From assembly GCA_905221605.1 (NCBI GenBank), contig CAJNDS010002527.1:67501-129500 (forward strand): 62,000 nucleotides of DNA, given 5' to 3'. The notes under the pieces are model-generated. The model saw nothing but the letters and a program-made list of their open reading frames with translations, made no database searches and had not been told where the DNA came from. This document shows, in pieces, positions 29,601 to 62,000 of this stretch; position 1 is the stretch's first letter, and each line of letters begins with the position of its first letter. Made by a program: the position numbers and the translations under genes. Origin of the DNA: Symbiodinium natans (lineage: Eukaryota; Sar; Dinophyceae; Suessiales; Symbiodiniaceae).

Positions 29601-31881
29601 GGTTTAGGGTTTAGGGTTTAGGGTTTAGGGCTCTACGGTTTTGGAAGGTGGGTCTTCGGGTTCACGGTTTCGGGACTTGACCCTGCGTGCCTTTTCGCCC
29701 GCCAAGAATCTGGCCATCCTAAACCCTAAACTCCCTAAACCCTAAACCCTAACCCCCTAAACCCTAAACCCTAAACCCTAAACCCTAAACCCTCCACGAA
29801 CCTTTTTAAGCTCAAAACTGCCCGAAACCTCCGAACTCAGCGGAAACGGCCTGCAGGTAAGTTGCCCTCGAACGCAAAGGTCTCTTGCCTGACAAGCGGG
29901 TGGAGACATAGGGTTTGTTGGGGGTTTTAGGGTTTCGGATTGGAGGCTTGGGGGGTTTAGGGTTTAGGGTTTAAGGGGGCTTAGAGTTTCGGGTTTAAGG
30001 CTTGGGGGATTTAGGGTTCAGGGGTTTACGGCTTGTCGGGGGTTTAGGGTGTCGGATGTAAGGCTTGCGGGGTTTAAGGTTTCGGGTTTAAGGCTTTTTT
30101 GGGGTTCAAGGCTGGGCCCCAGAAGGTTTCGGGTTTAAGGCTTTAGGGTTTAGGGTGTGAGGCTTGGGGGTTTAGGGTTTAGGTTGTAGGGCTTGGGGGT
30201 TTTAGTTCCAGGGTTTGGGTTTTTAGCGTTGCCGTTTTGGGAGCGCACGCAAAGTTTAGGGTTGGGTCCAGCTTCTACAAGAGTCGGCCCTAAACCCCTT
30301 AACCTTTGCGGACCAAATGAACGCTAAAATTGGGGTCATATATCCTCTACTACGATACTTCCTATTCTGGTATATGAACCGCCTCAAGGGGCGAAAGGAG
30401 GGACCCTTCTAAGGGACTTTCGGGGATATTTAGGGGTTCTTTAAGGTCTACCTAGGTATACAGGGGTTATACGGTTATACAGGGGAACAAGATTAAGGGT
30501 CCCTTCTAGGAGTCCCTCCCAGTACCTCTTGAAAACCCTAAACCCCAACCCTAAACCCTAAACCCTAAACCCTAAACCCTAAGCCCTAAACCCTAAACCC
30601 GAAATCCTAAACCCCAAACCCCAAACCCTAAGCCCTTTTCGGCTTCACTGAGTCCCCATGCCCCTAAACCCCAATGGGCGCACGCCGAAGGCCTCGTGCC
30701 TGACCAACTTCCGGGAGCCTGAGGCGCCCGACCGCAGCCTCAGCGTTGAAACCCCAAGCCCAGGGTTTAGGGTTTAGGGTTTAGGGTTTAGGGTTTAGGG
30801 TTTAGGGTTTAGGGTTTAGGGTTTAGGGTTTAGGGTTTAGGGTTTAGGGGTTGAGTACAACTCGTATAAACCCTATAAAACCTATATTCTGGACCCTAGA
30901 AACGCCATGAAGCCTGTTGGGTTGTTTTTGGGATTTGGCAGTTAGGCGGTTCAGGGCTTTTGGGTTTGGGGGTTTTAGGGCTGCGGGGGTTTTCGGCTTT
31001 AACCCTAAACCCGAAACCCTAAACCCTAAACTCTAAGACACGGACACTCCACAAGCTCAAGAGACCCCCCCCCCCCCCCCAAGGCTGCCCGAAACCCCCA
31101 ACTCCCCAAGTCTTTATAAACTCTGCTATACTAGAACTCCTATAAACCCTATAAGCCCCAGAACTCCTATAAACCCTATACACTCCATAGACCCCATAAG
31201 CCCTTTAACTCTACACAAACAGGTCTCGGCTGGAAAGATCCCATTCAGGGTGCGGGATGCAGTGAGAAGCGCAGCACGGCCAAGTGTGAAGCCCCCAATG
31301 TCCCGATTCTGCTTTATTCAGCTTCATGGTGAAGGGTGTTAGGGCTGAGGGCTTAGGGTTTAGGGTAGAGGGTAGAGGGTACTAGGGTTTACGGCAAAGC
31401 CCCTATGAGCCCATATCAATGCTAAACCCTAAGAACAAGTACCAGCGCCCGGCCGGAGGCGCGTATCATGTCCTGCTACACGAGCCGACTGGCTCCTGGG
31501 CTTAGGGAGGTCTCGGGAAACTCCTGAGATACAATCGTTTAGGGTTTGAGGTCTAGGGTTATGGGTTTAGGGTTGAGGGTTTAGGGTTTGGGGTTTTTGG
31601 TTGAGGGTTTAGGGTTTAGGGATCTATTTGCCATGCTCCTGAACTCCCCATGGGTCGGTTGTTCTGAGTTTGGCCCAACTCAAGCTGAGAGCGAGCGCCC
31701 TGAGCCCCTAACCCCGAGCCCGTAACCCCCAAACCCTAACCTAAACCTCTAAATGCTAGCTCCCCCACCGCCCCACTTCCTTTAACCCATCCCGCGGCGG
31801 TCCGAGGTCAAGGACAAGAAGGTCGCCCCGGGCTGCATGGGCCACGACCTTGGAGATGATGCGTCCTTCGAAGCCCACTGA
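23601..31881 (+). CDS. Gene A: split sulfotransferase-like gene (span, introns included)
   Basis: Proposed from candidate exons at 23601, 25601, 26469, 27033, 27881, 28364, 29811, 30691, 31223, 31434 and 31807. The first eight join with compatible reading phase, two of these junctions after allowing a one-base G ambiguity. Three features fit the sulfotransferase fold in the correct order: PLVFMHQSRAGGTTIRKL (5'-phosphosulfate loop), VYGGHFCWQELM (a GH-F segment), and FREPEAPDRSLS (3'-phosphate site). Such enzymes move sulfate from PAPS to sugars or other acceptors, usually in the Golgi. The N terminus is not located, and the junctions around 31223 do not fit simply. The stop is TGA at 31879-31881. 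Identity is inferred from motifs only. Confidence 0.5.
23694..23826. repeat. (TTTAGGGG)n octamer block
   Basis: About 16 octamers, homogeneous, with one extra G compared with the heptamer. Confidence 0.95.
23827..24790. repeat. Degenerate telomere-like array with higher-order repeats
   Basis: Mix of TTTAGGG, TTGAGGG, TTGAGGGG and TTTGGGG. The phrase TTTAGTGTTTAGGGGTGGGG recurs near 23900, 24387 and 24598, with a shortened form near 24750. Confidence 0.85.
25239..25290. mobile_element. GGGATGTTCC-family element, left half only
   Basis: TTGGGATGTTCACCCTGATA, then ACTAACAGTCCTTAATTGGG; the right end is missing and CCCTAAA repeats follow. Confidence 0.5.
25291..25590. repeat. CCCTAAA array with CCCATAAA and CCCTATAAA variants
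   Basis: Units of 7 to 9 bases, many with ATAAA in place of AAA. Upstream of the exon at 25601. Confidence 0.9.
25601..25673 (+). CDS. Gene A candidate exon 2 (SPRIQRFLDRPMPSFNEQ)
   Basis: Acceptor TGACCCCCAG, donor GTTTAGGG. 73 nt, strong GC3. Leaves one base; the next exon at 26469 fits after the shared G is counted once. Confidence 0.62.
26469..26500 (+). CDS. Gene A candidate micro-exon 3 (GYTLGALGGAQ)
   Basis: Acceptor GCGCTTCAG after CCCTAAA, donor GTAGCG. 32 nt. It bridges exons 2 and 3' neighbour 27033 in phase; otherwise weak because it is so short. Confidence 0.42.
26832..27008. repeat. (CCCTAAA)n tract
   Basis: About 25 units, some CCCTAAG, leading to the 27033 sulfotransferase exon. 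Confidence 0.95.
27033..27123 (+). CDS. Gene A exon with sulfotransferase phosphosulfate loop
   Basis: Acceptor GGCCCAAG, donor GTTTGGGG, flanked by CCCTAAA and TTTAGGG. Encodes PLVFMHQSRAGGTTIRKL. A beta strand followed by a basic Gly-Gly-Thr-Thr loop (usual form H-x-x-K-x-GGT/GT-T/S) is the PAPS-binding 5' site of sulfotransferases; here Arg stands where Lys is usual. This exon is the main basis for naming gene A. Confidence 0.58.
27242..27356. mobile_element. TAGCCC-family TIR element
   Basis: About 115 bp, ends TAGCCCAGTGGTGCCC and CCTGGGCTACCAAG; the core GTAACCAACCCCGAAAAGGG is shared with the copy at 6051. Confidence 0.75.
27881..27967 (+). CDS. Gene A candidate exon (EAFRAMPSARCPRLPPLD)
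   Basis: Acceptor TTCACCCCAG, donor GTTAGGG. 87 nt, 29 whole codons, phase 0 on both sides and so compatible with its neighbours. An internal GTGTCC donor could shorten it but would break the phase. Confidence 0.5.
28364..28444 (+). CDS. Gene A exon with GGHF segment
   Basis: The acceptor is a heptamer variant, CCCTAAACCCTAG; the donor is CTG/GTTTAGGG. 81 nt, 27 codons: RNHEVYGGHFCWQELMGG then LGLIVNVTL. A Gly-His-Phe segment lies between the 5' and 3' PAPS sites in many carbohydrate sulfotransferases, and the order fits here. Both splice sites are built from telomere-type repeat. Confidence 0.6.
28962..29090. repeat. (TTTAGGG)n passing into (TTTGGGG)n
   Basis: Seven TTTAGGG then about nine TTTGGGG units. 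A TIR element starts at 29091. Confidence 0.93.
29091..29190. mobile_element. GGGATGTTCC-family TIR element
   Basis: Ends TTGGGATGTTCCCTC and GGGGGACATCCCA. Shares ATTATAGTA and the AGGACTGT-type inner repeat with 46017-46110. Confidence 0.65.
29382..29500. repeat. (CCCTAAA)n with CCCTGAA blocks
   Basis: Six CCCTGAA in a row, two CCCTAAA, then four CCCTGAA: the variant is spread in blocks and not at random. Confidence 0.92.
29811..29856 (+). CDS. Gene A candidate exon with textbook donor
   Basis: Acceptor CCTTTTTAAG and donor CAG/GTAAGT, the closest to a consensus donor in the window. 46 nt: LKTARNLRTQRKRPA. Phase fits 28364 upstream and, with the shared G counted once, 30691 downstream. 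Confidence 0.52.
29857..30690. other. Intron of gene A with long TTTAGGG variant series
   Basis: From about 29910 to 30200 a repeated GGCTTGGGGGTTTAGGGTTT-type phrase; then the truncated element at 30310 and CCCTAAA units before the next exon. Confidence 0.55.
30310..30388. mobile_element. CCTTGGGGAC-family element, truncated
   Basis: GGACCAAATGAACGCTAAAA, TTGGGGTCATATAT and GGTATATGAACC match the other two copies; both termini are eroded. Confidence 0.5.
30691..30764 (+). CDS. Gene A exon with REP..R..S (3'-phosphate site)
   Basis: Acceptor CGCCGAAG, donor CCCAGG/GTTTAGGG. Reads ASCLTNFREPEAPDRSLS. Sulfotransferases contact the 3'-phosphate of PAPS with an Arg and a Ser in the pattern R-x-P-x(2,3)-R-x-x-S; that pattern is visible here with one extra residue before the second Arg. 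Confidence 0.55.
30765..30849. repeat. (TTTAGGG)n tract
   Basis: Twelve units starting at the donor of the 30691 exon. Confidence 0.95.
31223..31328 (+). CDS. Gene A candidate exon (VSAGKIPFRVRDAVRSAA)
   Basis: Acceptor CACAAACAG, donor GTGAAG at 31329; an internal GTGCGG donor at 31250 would leave VSAGKIPFR. Open for 35 codons. Its phase does not fit simply between 30691 and 31434, so the borders are uncertain. Confidence 0.4.
31434..31499 (+). CDS. Gene A candidate exon (NKYQRPAGGAYHVLLHEP)
   Basis: Acceptor CTAAACCCTAAG (heptamer variant), donor GC in TGG/GCTTAGGG. 66 nt, 22 codons, ending TGSW. GC donors are established in dinoflagellates. Confidence 0.55.
31807..31881 (+). CDS. Gene A terminal exon with TGA
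   Basis: Acceptor CGGTCCGAG. VKDKKVAPGCMGHDLGDD then ASFEAH and stop TGA at 31879-31881. Phase matches 31434-31499. High GC3 supports coding. Confidence 0.5.
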   Translation, partial: VKDKKVAPGCMGHDLGDDASFEAH

Positions 31882-32464
31882 GCCACAGGAGCCCCCCCAA
31901 AACCTGAAATGCAAGCCCTAAATAACCCCAAATCCTAAACCCCAAACCCTAAATCCCAAACCTTAAAACCTGAACCCGAAGCCCCAAACCCCAAACCCCA
32001 ACCCTAAATCCCAAACCCTACATGACAGACTTCTCCAATGGTTGGGGTTTCGACTGTTGAGGCTCCGGGCAGGGGTGTTTGTTTAGGGTTTGGGGTTCGG
32101 TGTTAGGGTAAAGTTTAGGGCTATGTCGGGCACAGAAGTAGAATCTGCCGAGTACCTGTATGGCGCCACGAAGGCTATATACCGGCATCCATGAGTTTCG
32201 CTTCAAACAGATAGCAAAGCCCCCACCAAGTCTCCGATCCCAAGCTCAAGATCCTTGGTCCTCGGTCGCCAAACTCCCAAAAGCCTTATATAAACCTTTT
32301 TTATCCCTTATACCCTACAAGCCTTGAACCTTAAAACCCCTGAACCCTGAACACCCAATCCTGGACCCTAAACCCTAAACCCTAAACCCTAAACCCTAAA
32401 CCCTAAACCCTAAACCCTCAACCCTCAACCCTCAACCCTCAACCCTAAACCCAAACCTCTCGAG

Positions 32465-32534
32465 GCAAGCTGAACCCTGAGAAGCTTCGGTCCATGCTGC
32501 AGAACTATGGCTGCGTCAACGAGCCCTTTCGCAG
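32465..32534 (+). CDS. Gene B candidate exon (KLNPEKLRSMLQNYGCVN)
   Basis: Acceptor CCTCTCGAG, GC donor CGCAG/GCCTTT. 70 nt, ends with EPFR. Strong coding look, but its last phase does not fit 32887 directly; either an exon is missing between them or the donor differs. Confidence 0.55.
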
Positions 32535-35500
32535 GCCTTTGGAGCTTTTTTGGGGGGGGTTTAGGGTTTAGGGTTTAGGGTTTAGGGTTTAGGGTTCAGG
32601 GTTTAGGGTTTAGGGATTCTCAAGGGTTGTTTTCAAAGGTTATCTCAGCTCTTCTTTTTTGGGGGTTTGGGCGTTTAGGGTTGAGCGGGCTTAGGGCTCA
32701 GACAAGTTGGAAATGCGTGCTGATGGACAAATCAACAGAATCTACTCTTCAAACACGCTCAGGCAAACATTCTTGCTTGCCTCGCCCAGTAATCCGTCTT
32801 GCCATTCTGCAAGACTTCCCAATACTCACTCTCACTTGTACTGTTGTTCGACTTCCGGCCCTAAACCCTAAAAATCCTTGTTGCAGAAGGTCATCCCGCC
32901 ACCAAAGGTCGACATCATGAATTCCCACATGTGCGGTTGCCAGAGGTAGCTCAGAGCCTTGGAAGTCCCCTTCTCTACAAGAGGTGCAACTGACAAGAAG
33001 CCTTAAAACCCCACAGGGTTTAGGGTTTAGGGTTTAGGGTTTAGGGTTTAGGGTGTAGGGTTTAGACCCTTAGCCCTTCGATCTCCTGGAGGCTTGGACA
33101 GTGCGGACTGGTGTCCCATGTTGCGAACGGCGACAAGCTGACCCAGATGCAGGCGAAAGGGGTTTGGGGTTTAGGGTTTAGGGTTTAGGGTTTAGACTGA
33201 CGCCCTTACCCTAAACCCCAAACCCGAGCTGCAGCCGCATTTGAAGACTGAACCCCGAGCCTCAACTAAACCCTATAAACTCTAAAACCCCAAAACCCTA
33301 AACCTTAGACCTTAACCTAGGCACTTGAATCCTCAGCCGCAGCTTGGACCCACACCCCTTCAAGCTCCAAGTCCTAAAAACCCTAATCCTAAACCCTAAA
33401 CCCTAAAAACCGACCCTTTAGCCTACAGCCCCCTTTTAAGCTTCGAAGCCGAATCCGCAGGTGGGCCTGGGGCTAGATACCGTCAACCCTAGACCCTAAC
33501 CCTAAGCACGAGATACCCTCAACCCTGAAGCCTGAAGCCCTAAACCCTAAATTTACTAAACCCTAAAGTCTAAAGCCTGAAGCAGGTGTGGAACGCCACC
33601 CTCGAGCACTTGGCCCAGTGCGTGCCGGTCCTGGTGGACAGCAAGGACGCCCGCCGGGTGGAGGGTTTGGTGTTTAGGGTTTTGGGTTTAGGGTTGTGGG
33701 CACACGGTTTCCTAGTCGCGAAGCTGTAGGGTTCAAGGCATGTGTCATGGACTTTGATTTAAGCTTGGGTCGTGCTAACATTCATGTCACGGTCGGTACA
33801 TGGTCAGTTCTGGAAATACTGGTCTTCCTATTACTGGGATGCTCAGTAGTACCTTTATTCGTTCTTCGGTGGGGGGGGGGGGTTAGGTTTCCTTATAAAC
33901 CCCTTAAGCAAAAAAGGGCAGCCGTTTTAGAAGCCCAGTGAAGGCTGGTAGATTGCACGTTGATTGCTACGTCCGAAGAGCAGAGTGCTTACTGTAGCCC
34001 TAAACCCTAAACCCTAAACCCTAAACCAGAATGGCCTGAGCCCCACACTAGTAAGCTCGGTGCCTTTCATACCCCTAGTGCAAATCCCTATACAAAGAAC
34101 CAGTATCCCTAAACCCTAAACCCTAAACCCCAAACCCACGACCCTAAACCCTAAACCCTAAACCCTAAACCCCAGGACACCTTCAAGGCAGCAGTGCACC
34201 ACTTCCCTCAGTTCAAGTCGGTCTTCTGGGCCATGAAGAACGTCACCCTGAACCAGAATCAGTACATGAAGGCGGCTTAGGGTTTAGGGTTTAGGGTTTA
34301 GGGTTTAGGGTTTAGGGTGTAGGGTCTATAGGGTCGAAGGTTTTCGGGTTGAAGGGTTGCATGTGTTAGGGTAGCAACCACCTGAACTTGGAGGAATCCG
34401 GTTCTGATCAAACGGGCAACTTTATGGGGGCTTAGCATCCTTTGCCCGTGGGTCCTCGCGCTGGATGCCGCAAAACCGAACTCGAAGGATGGCTACGGTA
34501 TAGTCAACACTTCAGTGAAACTAAACGAGGTTATTCTCGGGAGTTGAGGTTCGCCCTTGGCACCCGTCTTCAATAGGGTAGGCGGGTCCATGTGTTGGGA
34601 TTATGACAATTTCTCCATGATAGTATACCTGGTACTTTAAGATGAAGCAAAGCAACCACAAATAACCCTGAGCCCCATCCATTACAACTGCTCCTCAACT
34701 CAAACCTTAAACCGTAAACCCTTAAACCCTAAATCCTAAACCCTAAATCCTAAACCCTAAATCCTAAACCTTAAACCCTAAACCCTAAATCCTAAACCCT
34801 GATGCCGACCACAAGTCCCAAACACATTCGTGGTGTATGATTTGGGGGCTTGCGGGTGTGTCAGTGATGACAGCTGTATCCCCTTATCATCCCTGCTATG
34901 TTTATACAACCTACACCGAAAGCCTAACCTCTAAACTCGAAACTCTACAAACTGCCCGACATCTTCAAGATACGCATTCCAGATTGATAAGCCCCGCCAA
35001 AAAGATTCTGGGCAAGAGGGTGGGGGGGGGGGGGGGGGGGGGAAGGGGGGCTTTCAGATGTAATTCCTTGGCCTTCTGCGGGTTCGACGTTTCGGGTTCT
35101 GGGTTCAGGGTCTCGTTGGACATTGGGTTAGTTAGGGTTTTAGGATTTTGGGGTTTTAGCGCGTTTGGGGGTTTTCATTTTTTGTTTGGGTTGTTTTGGG
35201 TTTTTGGGTTTTGGGGGGTTCTAGGGCTTCAGGGTTTAGGGTTTAGTCTTTCTGGTTGTAAGTTGTAAGCTACCAGTGTCAAGTTCGAGACTCCCTAAAA
35301 TCGATACTTTTAGCTTCGAGCGCAGCAAGCTGGGCACAACACTTGCGGGTTCAGGGTTTTGGGTTCAGGGTTCAGGGTTTAGGGTTTAGGGTTGAGGGTC
35401 TAGGGTTTAGGGCTAGGGTTTAGGGCCCCGAAGCTCCTGGAAGGAGTGCCAGATCCCCGACACCCACAAGAAGGTCATCAAAGAGCTGGCCGAGCAGGAG

Positions 35501-35557
35501 GCCATGCTCTATGCCGCTGCCAAGCAGCGGGTATTGAAGCTCCAGAAGAACTTGTAA
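32465..35557 (+). CDS. Gene B: split gene of unknown function (span, introns included)
   Basis: Candidate exons at 32465, 32887, 33092, 33586, 34176 and 35434/35444. From 32887 onward the phases are compatible: 2+1, 0+0, then a G-ambiguous junction, then 0+0 if the last exon starts at 35444. The product is hydrophilic with an Ala/Lys/Glu-rich, probably helical C terminus ending in KLQKNL and TAA. I do not recognise the family. The start codon is not located; an ATG inside the 32465 exon is in frame. Confidence 0.45.
32887..32945 (+). CDS. Gene B candidate exon (KVIPPPKVDIMNSHMCGC)
   Basis: Acceptor CCTTGTTGCAG (good pyrimidine tract), donor GTAGCTC. 59 nt leaving two bases that complete a codon with 33092. 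Confidence 0.58.
33092..33161 (+). CDS. Gene B candidate exon (LGQCGLVSHVANGDKLTQ)
   Basis: Acceptor TCTCCTGGAG, donor GTTTGGGG. 70 nt ending MQAKG, phase-compatible on both sides. Confidence 0.55.
33586..33664 (+). CDS. Gene B candidate exon (VWNATLEHLAQCVPVLVD)
   Basis: Acceptor TGAAGCAG, donor GAGG/GTTTGG. 79 nt, ends SKDARRVE. Very high GC3. The junction to 34176 needs the shared G to be counted once. Confidence 0.6.
34176..34274 (+). CDS. Gene B candidate exon (TFKAAVHHFPQFKSVFWA)
   Basis: Acceptor AAACCCCAG straight after (CCCTAAA)n; followed by GCTTAGGG then TTTAGGG repeats. 99 nt, continuing MKNVTLNQNQYMKA. The next in-frame codons would be GCT TAG, so GC is read as donor, though a terminal exon cannot be excluded. 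Confidence 0.62.
35434..35557 (+). CDS. Gene B terminal exon with TAA
   Basis: Reads SWKECQIPDTHKKVIKEL, AEQEAMLYAAAKQRVLK, LQKNL, stop TAA at 35555-35557. Possible acceptors CCGAAG/35434 or CTGGAAG/35444; the second fits the phase of 34274. Charged, Ala-rich helical tail. Followed at once by TTTAGGG-type sequence. Confidence 0.6.
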
Positions 35558-36473
35558 AGGTTTAGGGTTTAGGTTTAGGGTTTTGGGTTTTAGGGTTTTG
35601 GGTTTAATGTAAACTATGTAGGCCCTTGGGATGTGTTATATGTTTTCCCTTTTTGAGTTTAAGAGGATCGTAATTAGGAGTATCTTCAAAGGGTTGTAAG
35701 GGCCTTCCTTTTAAAAAAGCAGTTGAGCGTGTGACGGCCTGCCTTGGCATCAAGTTCGTGACTTCTTCGGGTTTAGGGTTTAGGGTTTAAGGTTTAGGGT
35801 TTAGGGTTTATAGGGTTTGTCTTCTACAGCTCGATGGAGCGGGGCATATGCGGGGTGGCCCCTCACGCAAACAGTTTTACACATGGTTTTGGAGGACTTC
35901 TGAGATGCGCAGGGTCTCTTGGATCTTGTTCTTGCTCACTACTAAATGTAGAGGTGTTGAACAGGGACCCGGGCAAAACAGAAGCCCAAAGTTAAAGGCT
36001 GGCTACAGCCGCCCATCGTGCGGCCAAAGGAAGCCGTATAAATACGGATGTTCGCTAGCCAGGCGTGCCTTCTGCGTCCTTTCGCCCGAGCACTGACTTT
36101 AAAAGCAGTGCGGCACAAAAAACAATTGCCGCGCAGCACATGGGGGCTTTCGAGAATAGGGGTACCTTCGTCGGGTCCATTTTGGAAGCAGATCCTACTA
36201 TTTAAACCCTAAACCCTAAAAACCCTAAACGCTATTTTTATACATTCCCACATCACTCCGGACTGCCTCAGCGCCTCCCTTCCCTTCTTCGAAGCCCTGA
36301 AGCCTCCCAGAGAACACCACACCCATATTCAACTATTCAAGCCAATTCTTCGAAACACTTGAAGAGCACTGGCTTCATAAGCTACTACCCTAAACCCTAA
36401 ACCTTAAACCCTAAACCCTAAACCCTAAACCTACTACCTCCGAGTTTTGAGTTCAGCGCTTTTGGGATTGCAG
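35558..36473. other. Space between genes B and C
   Basis: Starts with TTTAGGG right after the stop, holds one arm of the long-TIR family (35612-35690), some unique DNA (35820-36180) and CCCTAAA before 36474. No promoter motif recognised, as is usual for dinoflagellates. Confidence 0.5.
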
Positions 36474-60977
<24,504 letters not shown>

Positions 60978-62000
60978 TTAGAATAGGGTTTGGGGGGTTC
61001 TTATAGTATACTTATAAAGGGACCATAAGGGAATGTCACTAGTAATTATTCCGACTCCTATATTCGGAGGGTTCAGGGTACCTCTAGACCTTAGACCCCT
61101 AAACCTTTAAACCCTAAACCGCAAGCCCTAAAGCCTAAACATCAGTGCCTTGAGGGTTCAGGGCTGAGGGTTAGGGTGGACCGTATGGAATTGTGGGGGT
61201 TCAGGGTGTGGGGTTTTTCGTGTTTTTGTCGGTGATTGAAAATGCAAGTTGTGCCCTTTTAGGGTATGGGGTTAGTTGTTTGTCGGCTAGGGGTTAGGGG
61301 GCATTGCTTTTGTGCTTGACTGGTTCGGGTGCAGGTTACTTTTTGTTTGTGGGGGGGGGGGGGGGGTGGCAAAAACTGGTGTTTGGGGTTTAGGGCTTGC
61401 GGCATGATCCGTGTGTTTCGGGGTTAGGGTTTAGGTTCTAGGATTTCGGGGTTTAGGTTCTTGTTTGCACTCAGGGCTTAGGAATTTGTAGGGTTTTCTT
61501 CGGGTACTGAGCTGGAGCCCAAGACCCTACGTTTGCTTCGAGATGAGCTCAACTTCTCAACTTCCATGCGCAATACATCACATGAAAAAGTATATACATA
61601 TAGACATGAATACATACCCTCTGATATGTGTGTATGCATGCATGCATGCATGCATGTATGTATACATATGAGAAGCCCTAAACCCTAAACCTTTAGAAGT
61701 TTTTAACTATTGTGCAAAGCCTACAGCGTCTTGTTGATGCAGAAAAGAGCGGTTTTGTGCAGGTTTAGGGCTAGGGTTTAGTGTTTAGGGTTTAGGATTT
61801 AGGGTTTCAATTCGAATCGGAAGTCTAGCAAACAGATCCGTCCAAGCTGCATCATATAATCCACGCGATCGCAACGGGTTACAAGCCAGTGCTTGAGTTC
61901 TTGCCGTAGGGTTTAGCCTGGGGCATGGGTTTAGGGTTTGGGCTTTTAGGTTGCAGGGTTCGTGATTTTAGGGTGTATAGTAGGCTTATAGCTAAGAATG
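60978..62000. other. Downstream of gene C
   Basis: Heptamer remnants, a G run at 61350, (GCAT)n near 61640 and unique DNA. I see no exon with clear borders. Confidence 0.5.

Noticed and set aside
34837-35268. 143-aa plus ORF
   Set aside because: Its second half translates a G homopolymer and TTTGGG-type repeat; the first half shows no recognisable family and no fitting splice borders.

Overview
This window looks like nuclear DNA of a dinoflagellate. This is inferred from several signs: very short coding segments scattered between long introns, GC or GG splice donors next to GT ones with an AG-G type acceptor, candidate genes all on one strand, a Ty1/copia element with a large single polyprotein, and saturation with the telomere-type heptamer TTTAGGG/CCCTAAA. 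No rRNA, tRNA, spliced-leader gene or CRISPR array was recognised. The heptamer tracts are interstitial: they occur from end to end, in both orientations, in blocks of about 10 to 200 bases.

The one fully intact gene is the 2162-residue polyprotein of a Ty1/copia LTR retrotransposon on the minus strand (element 15761-22905). It has identical 158-bp LTRs, a 5-bp target duplication ATTTT, a primer-binding site resembling that for initiator-Met tRNA, Gag zinc knuckle, protease, integrase, reverse transcriptase and RNase H. Its integrase appears to lack the loop with the second catalytic Asp, and an unusual membrane-segment tail follows RNase H.

The rest looked like junk in an ORF scan but is largely micro-exonic. 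Between the heptamer tracts lie GC-rich segments of 25-120 nt, open in one frame, almost all on the plus strand, usually preceded by CCCTAAA tracts ending in AG and followed by TTTAGGG tracts whose GTTTAGGG supplies the donor. Introns therefore tend to begin with TTTAGGG and end with CCCTAAA, so their ends are complementary. Four groups can be proposed. (0) About 0.8-15.5 kb: scattered exons of unrecognised gene(s). (A) 23.6-31.9 kb: a sulfotransferase-like gene with the 5'-phosphosulfate loop, a GGHF segment and an REP..R..S segment in separate exons in the right order, with seven consecutive phase-compatible junctions. (B) 32.5-35.6 kb: an unrecognised gene ending in a TAA stop. (C) 36.5-61.0 kb: a large gene in which most exons carry one F/L-x-x-W module followed by basic residues, resembling Sfi1-type centrin-binding repeats, ending with TGA at 60975-60977.

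Around these lie several small terminal-inverted-repeat elements (MITE-like families), a 1.2-kb minisatellite with an inverted outlier 3.5 kb away, locally homogenised heptamer variants (CCCTAGA, TTTAGGGG, CCCTAAAA, TTTGGGG, CCCTGAA), and CA, CCCA, CACG, AGT/CGT and TA microsatellites. All exon boundaries are read by eye without transcript evidence; the retrotransposon calls are firm, the exon calls are hypotheses of varying strength.
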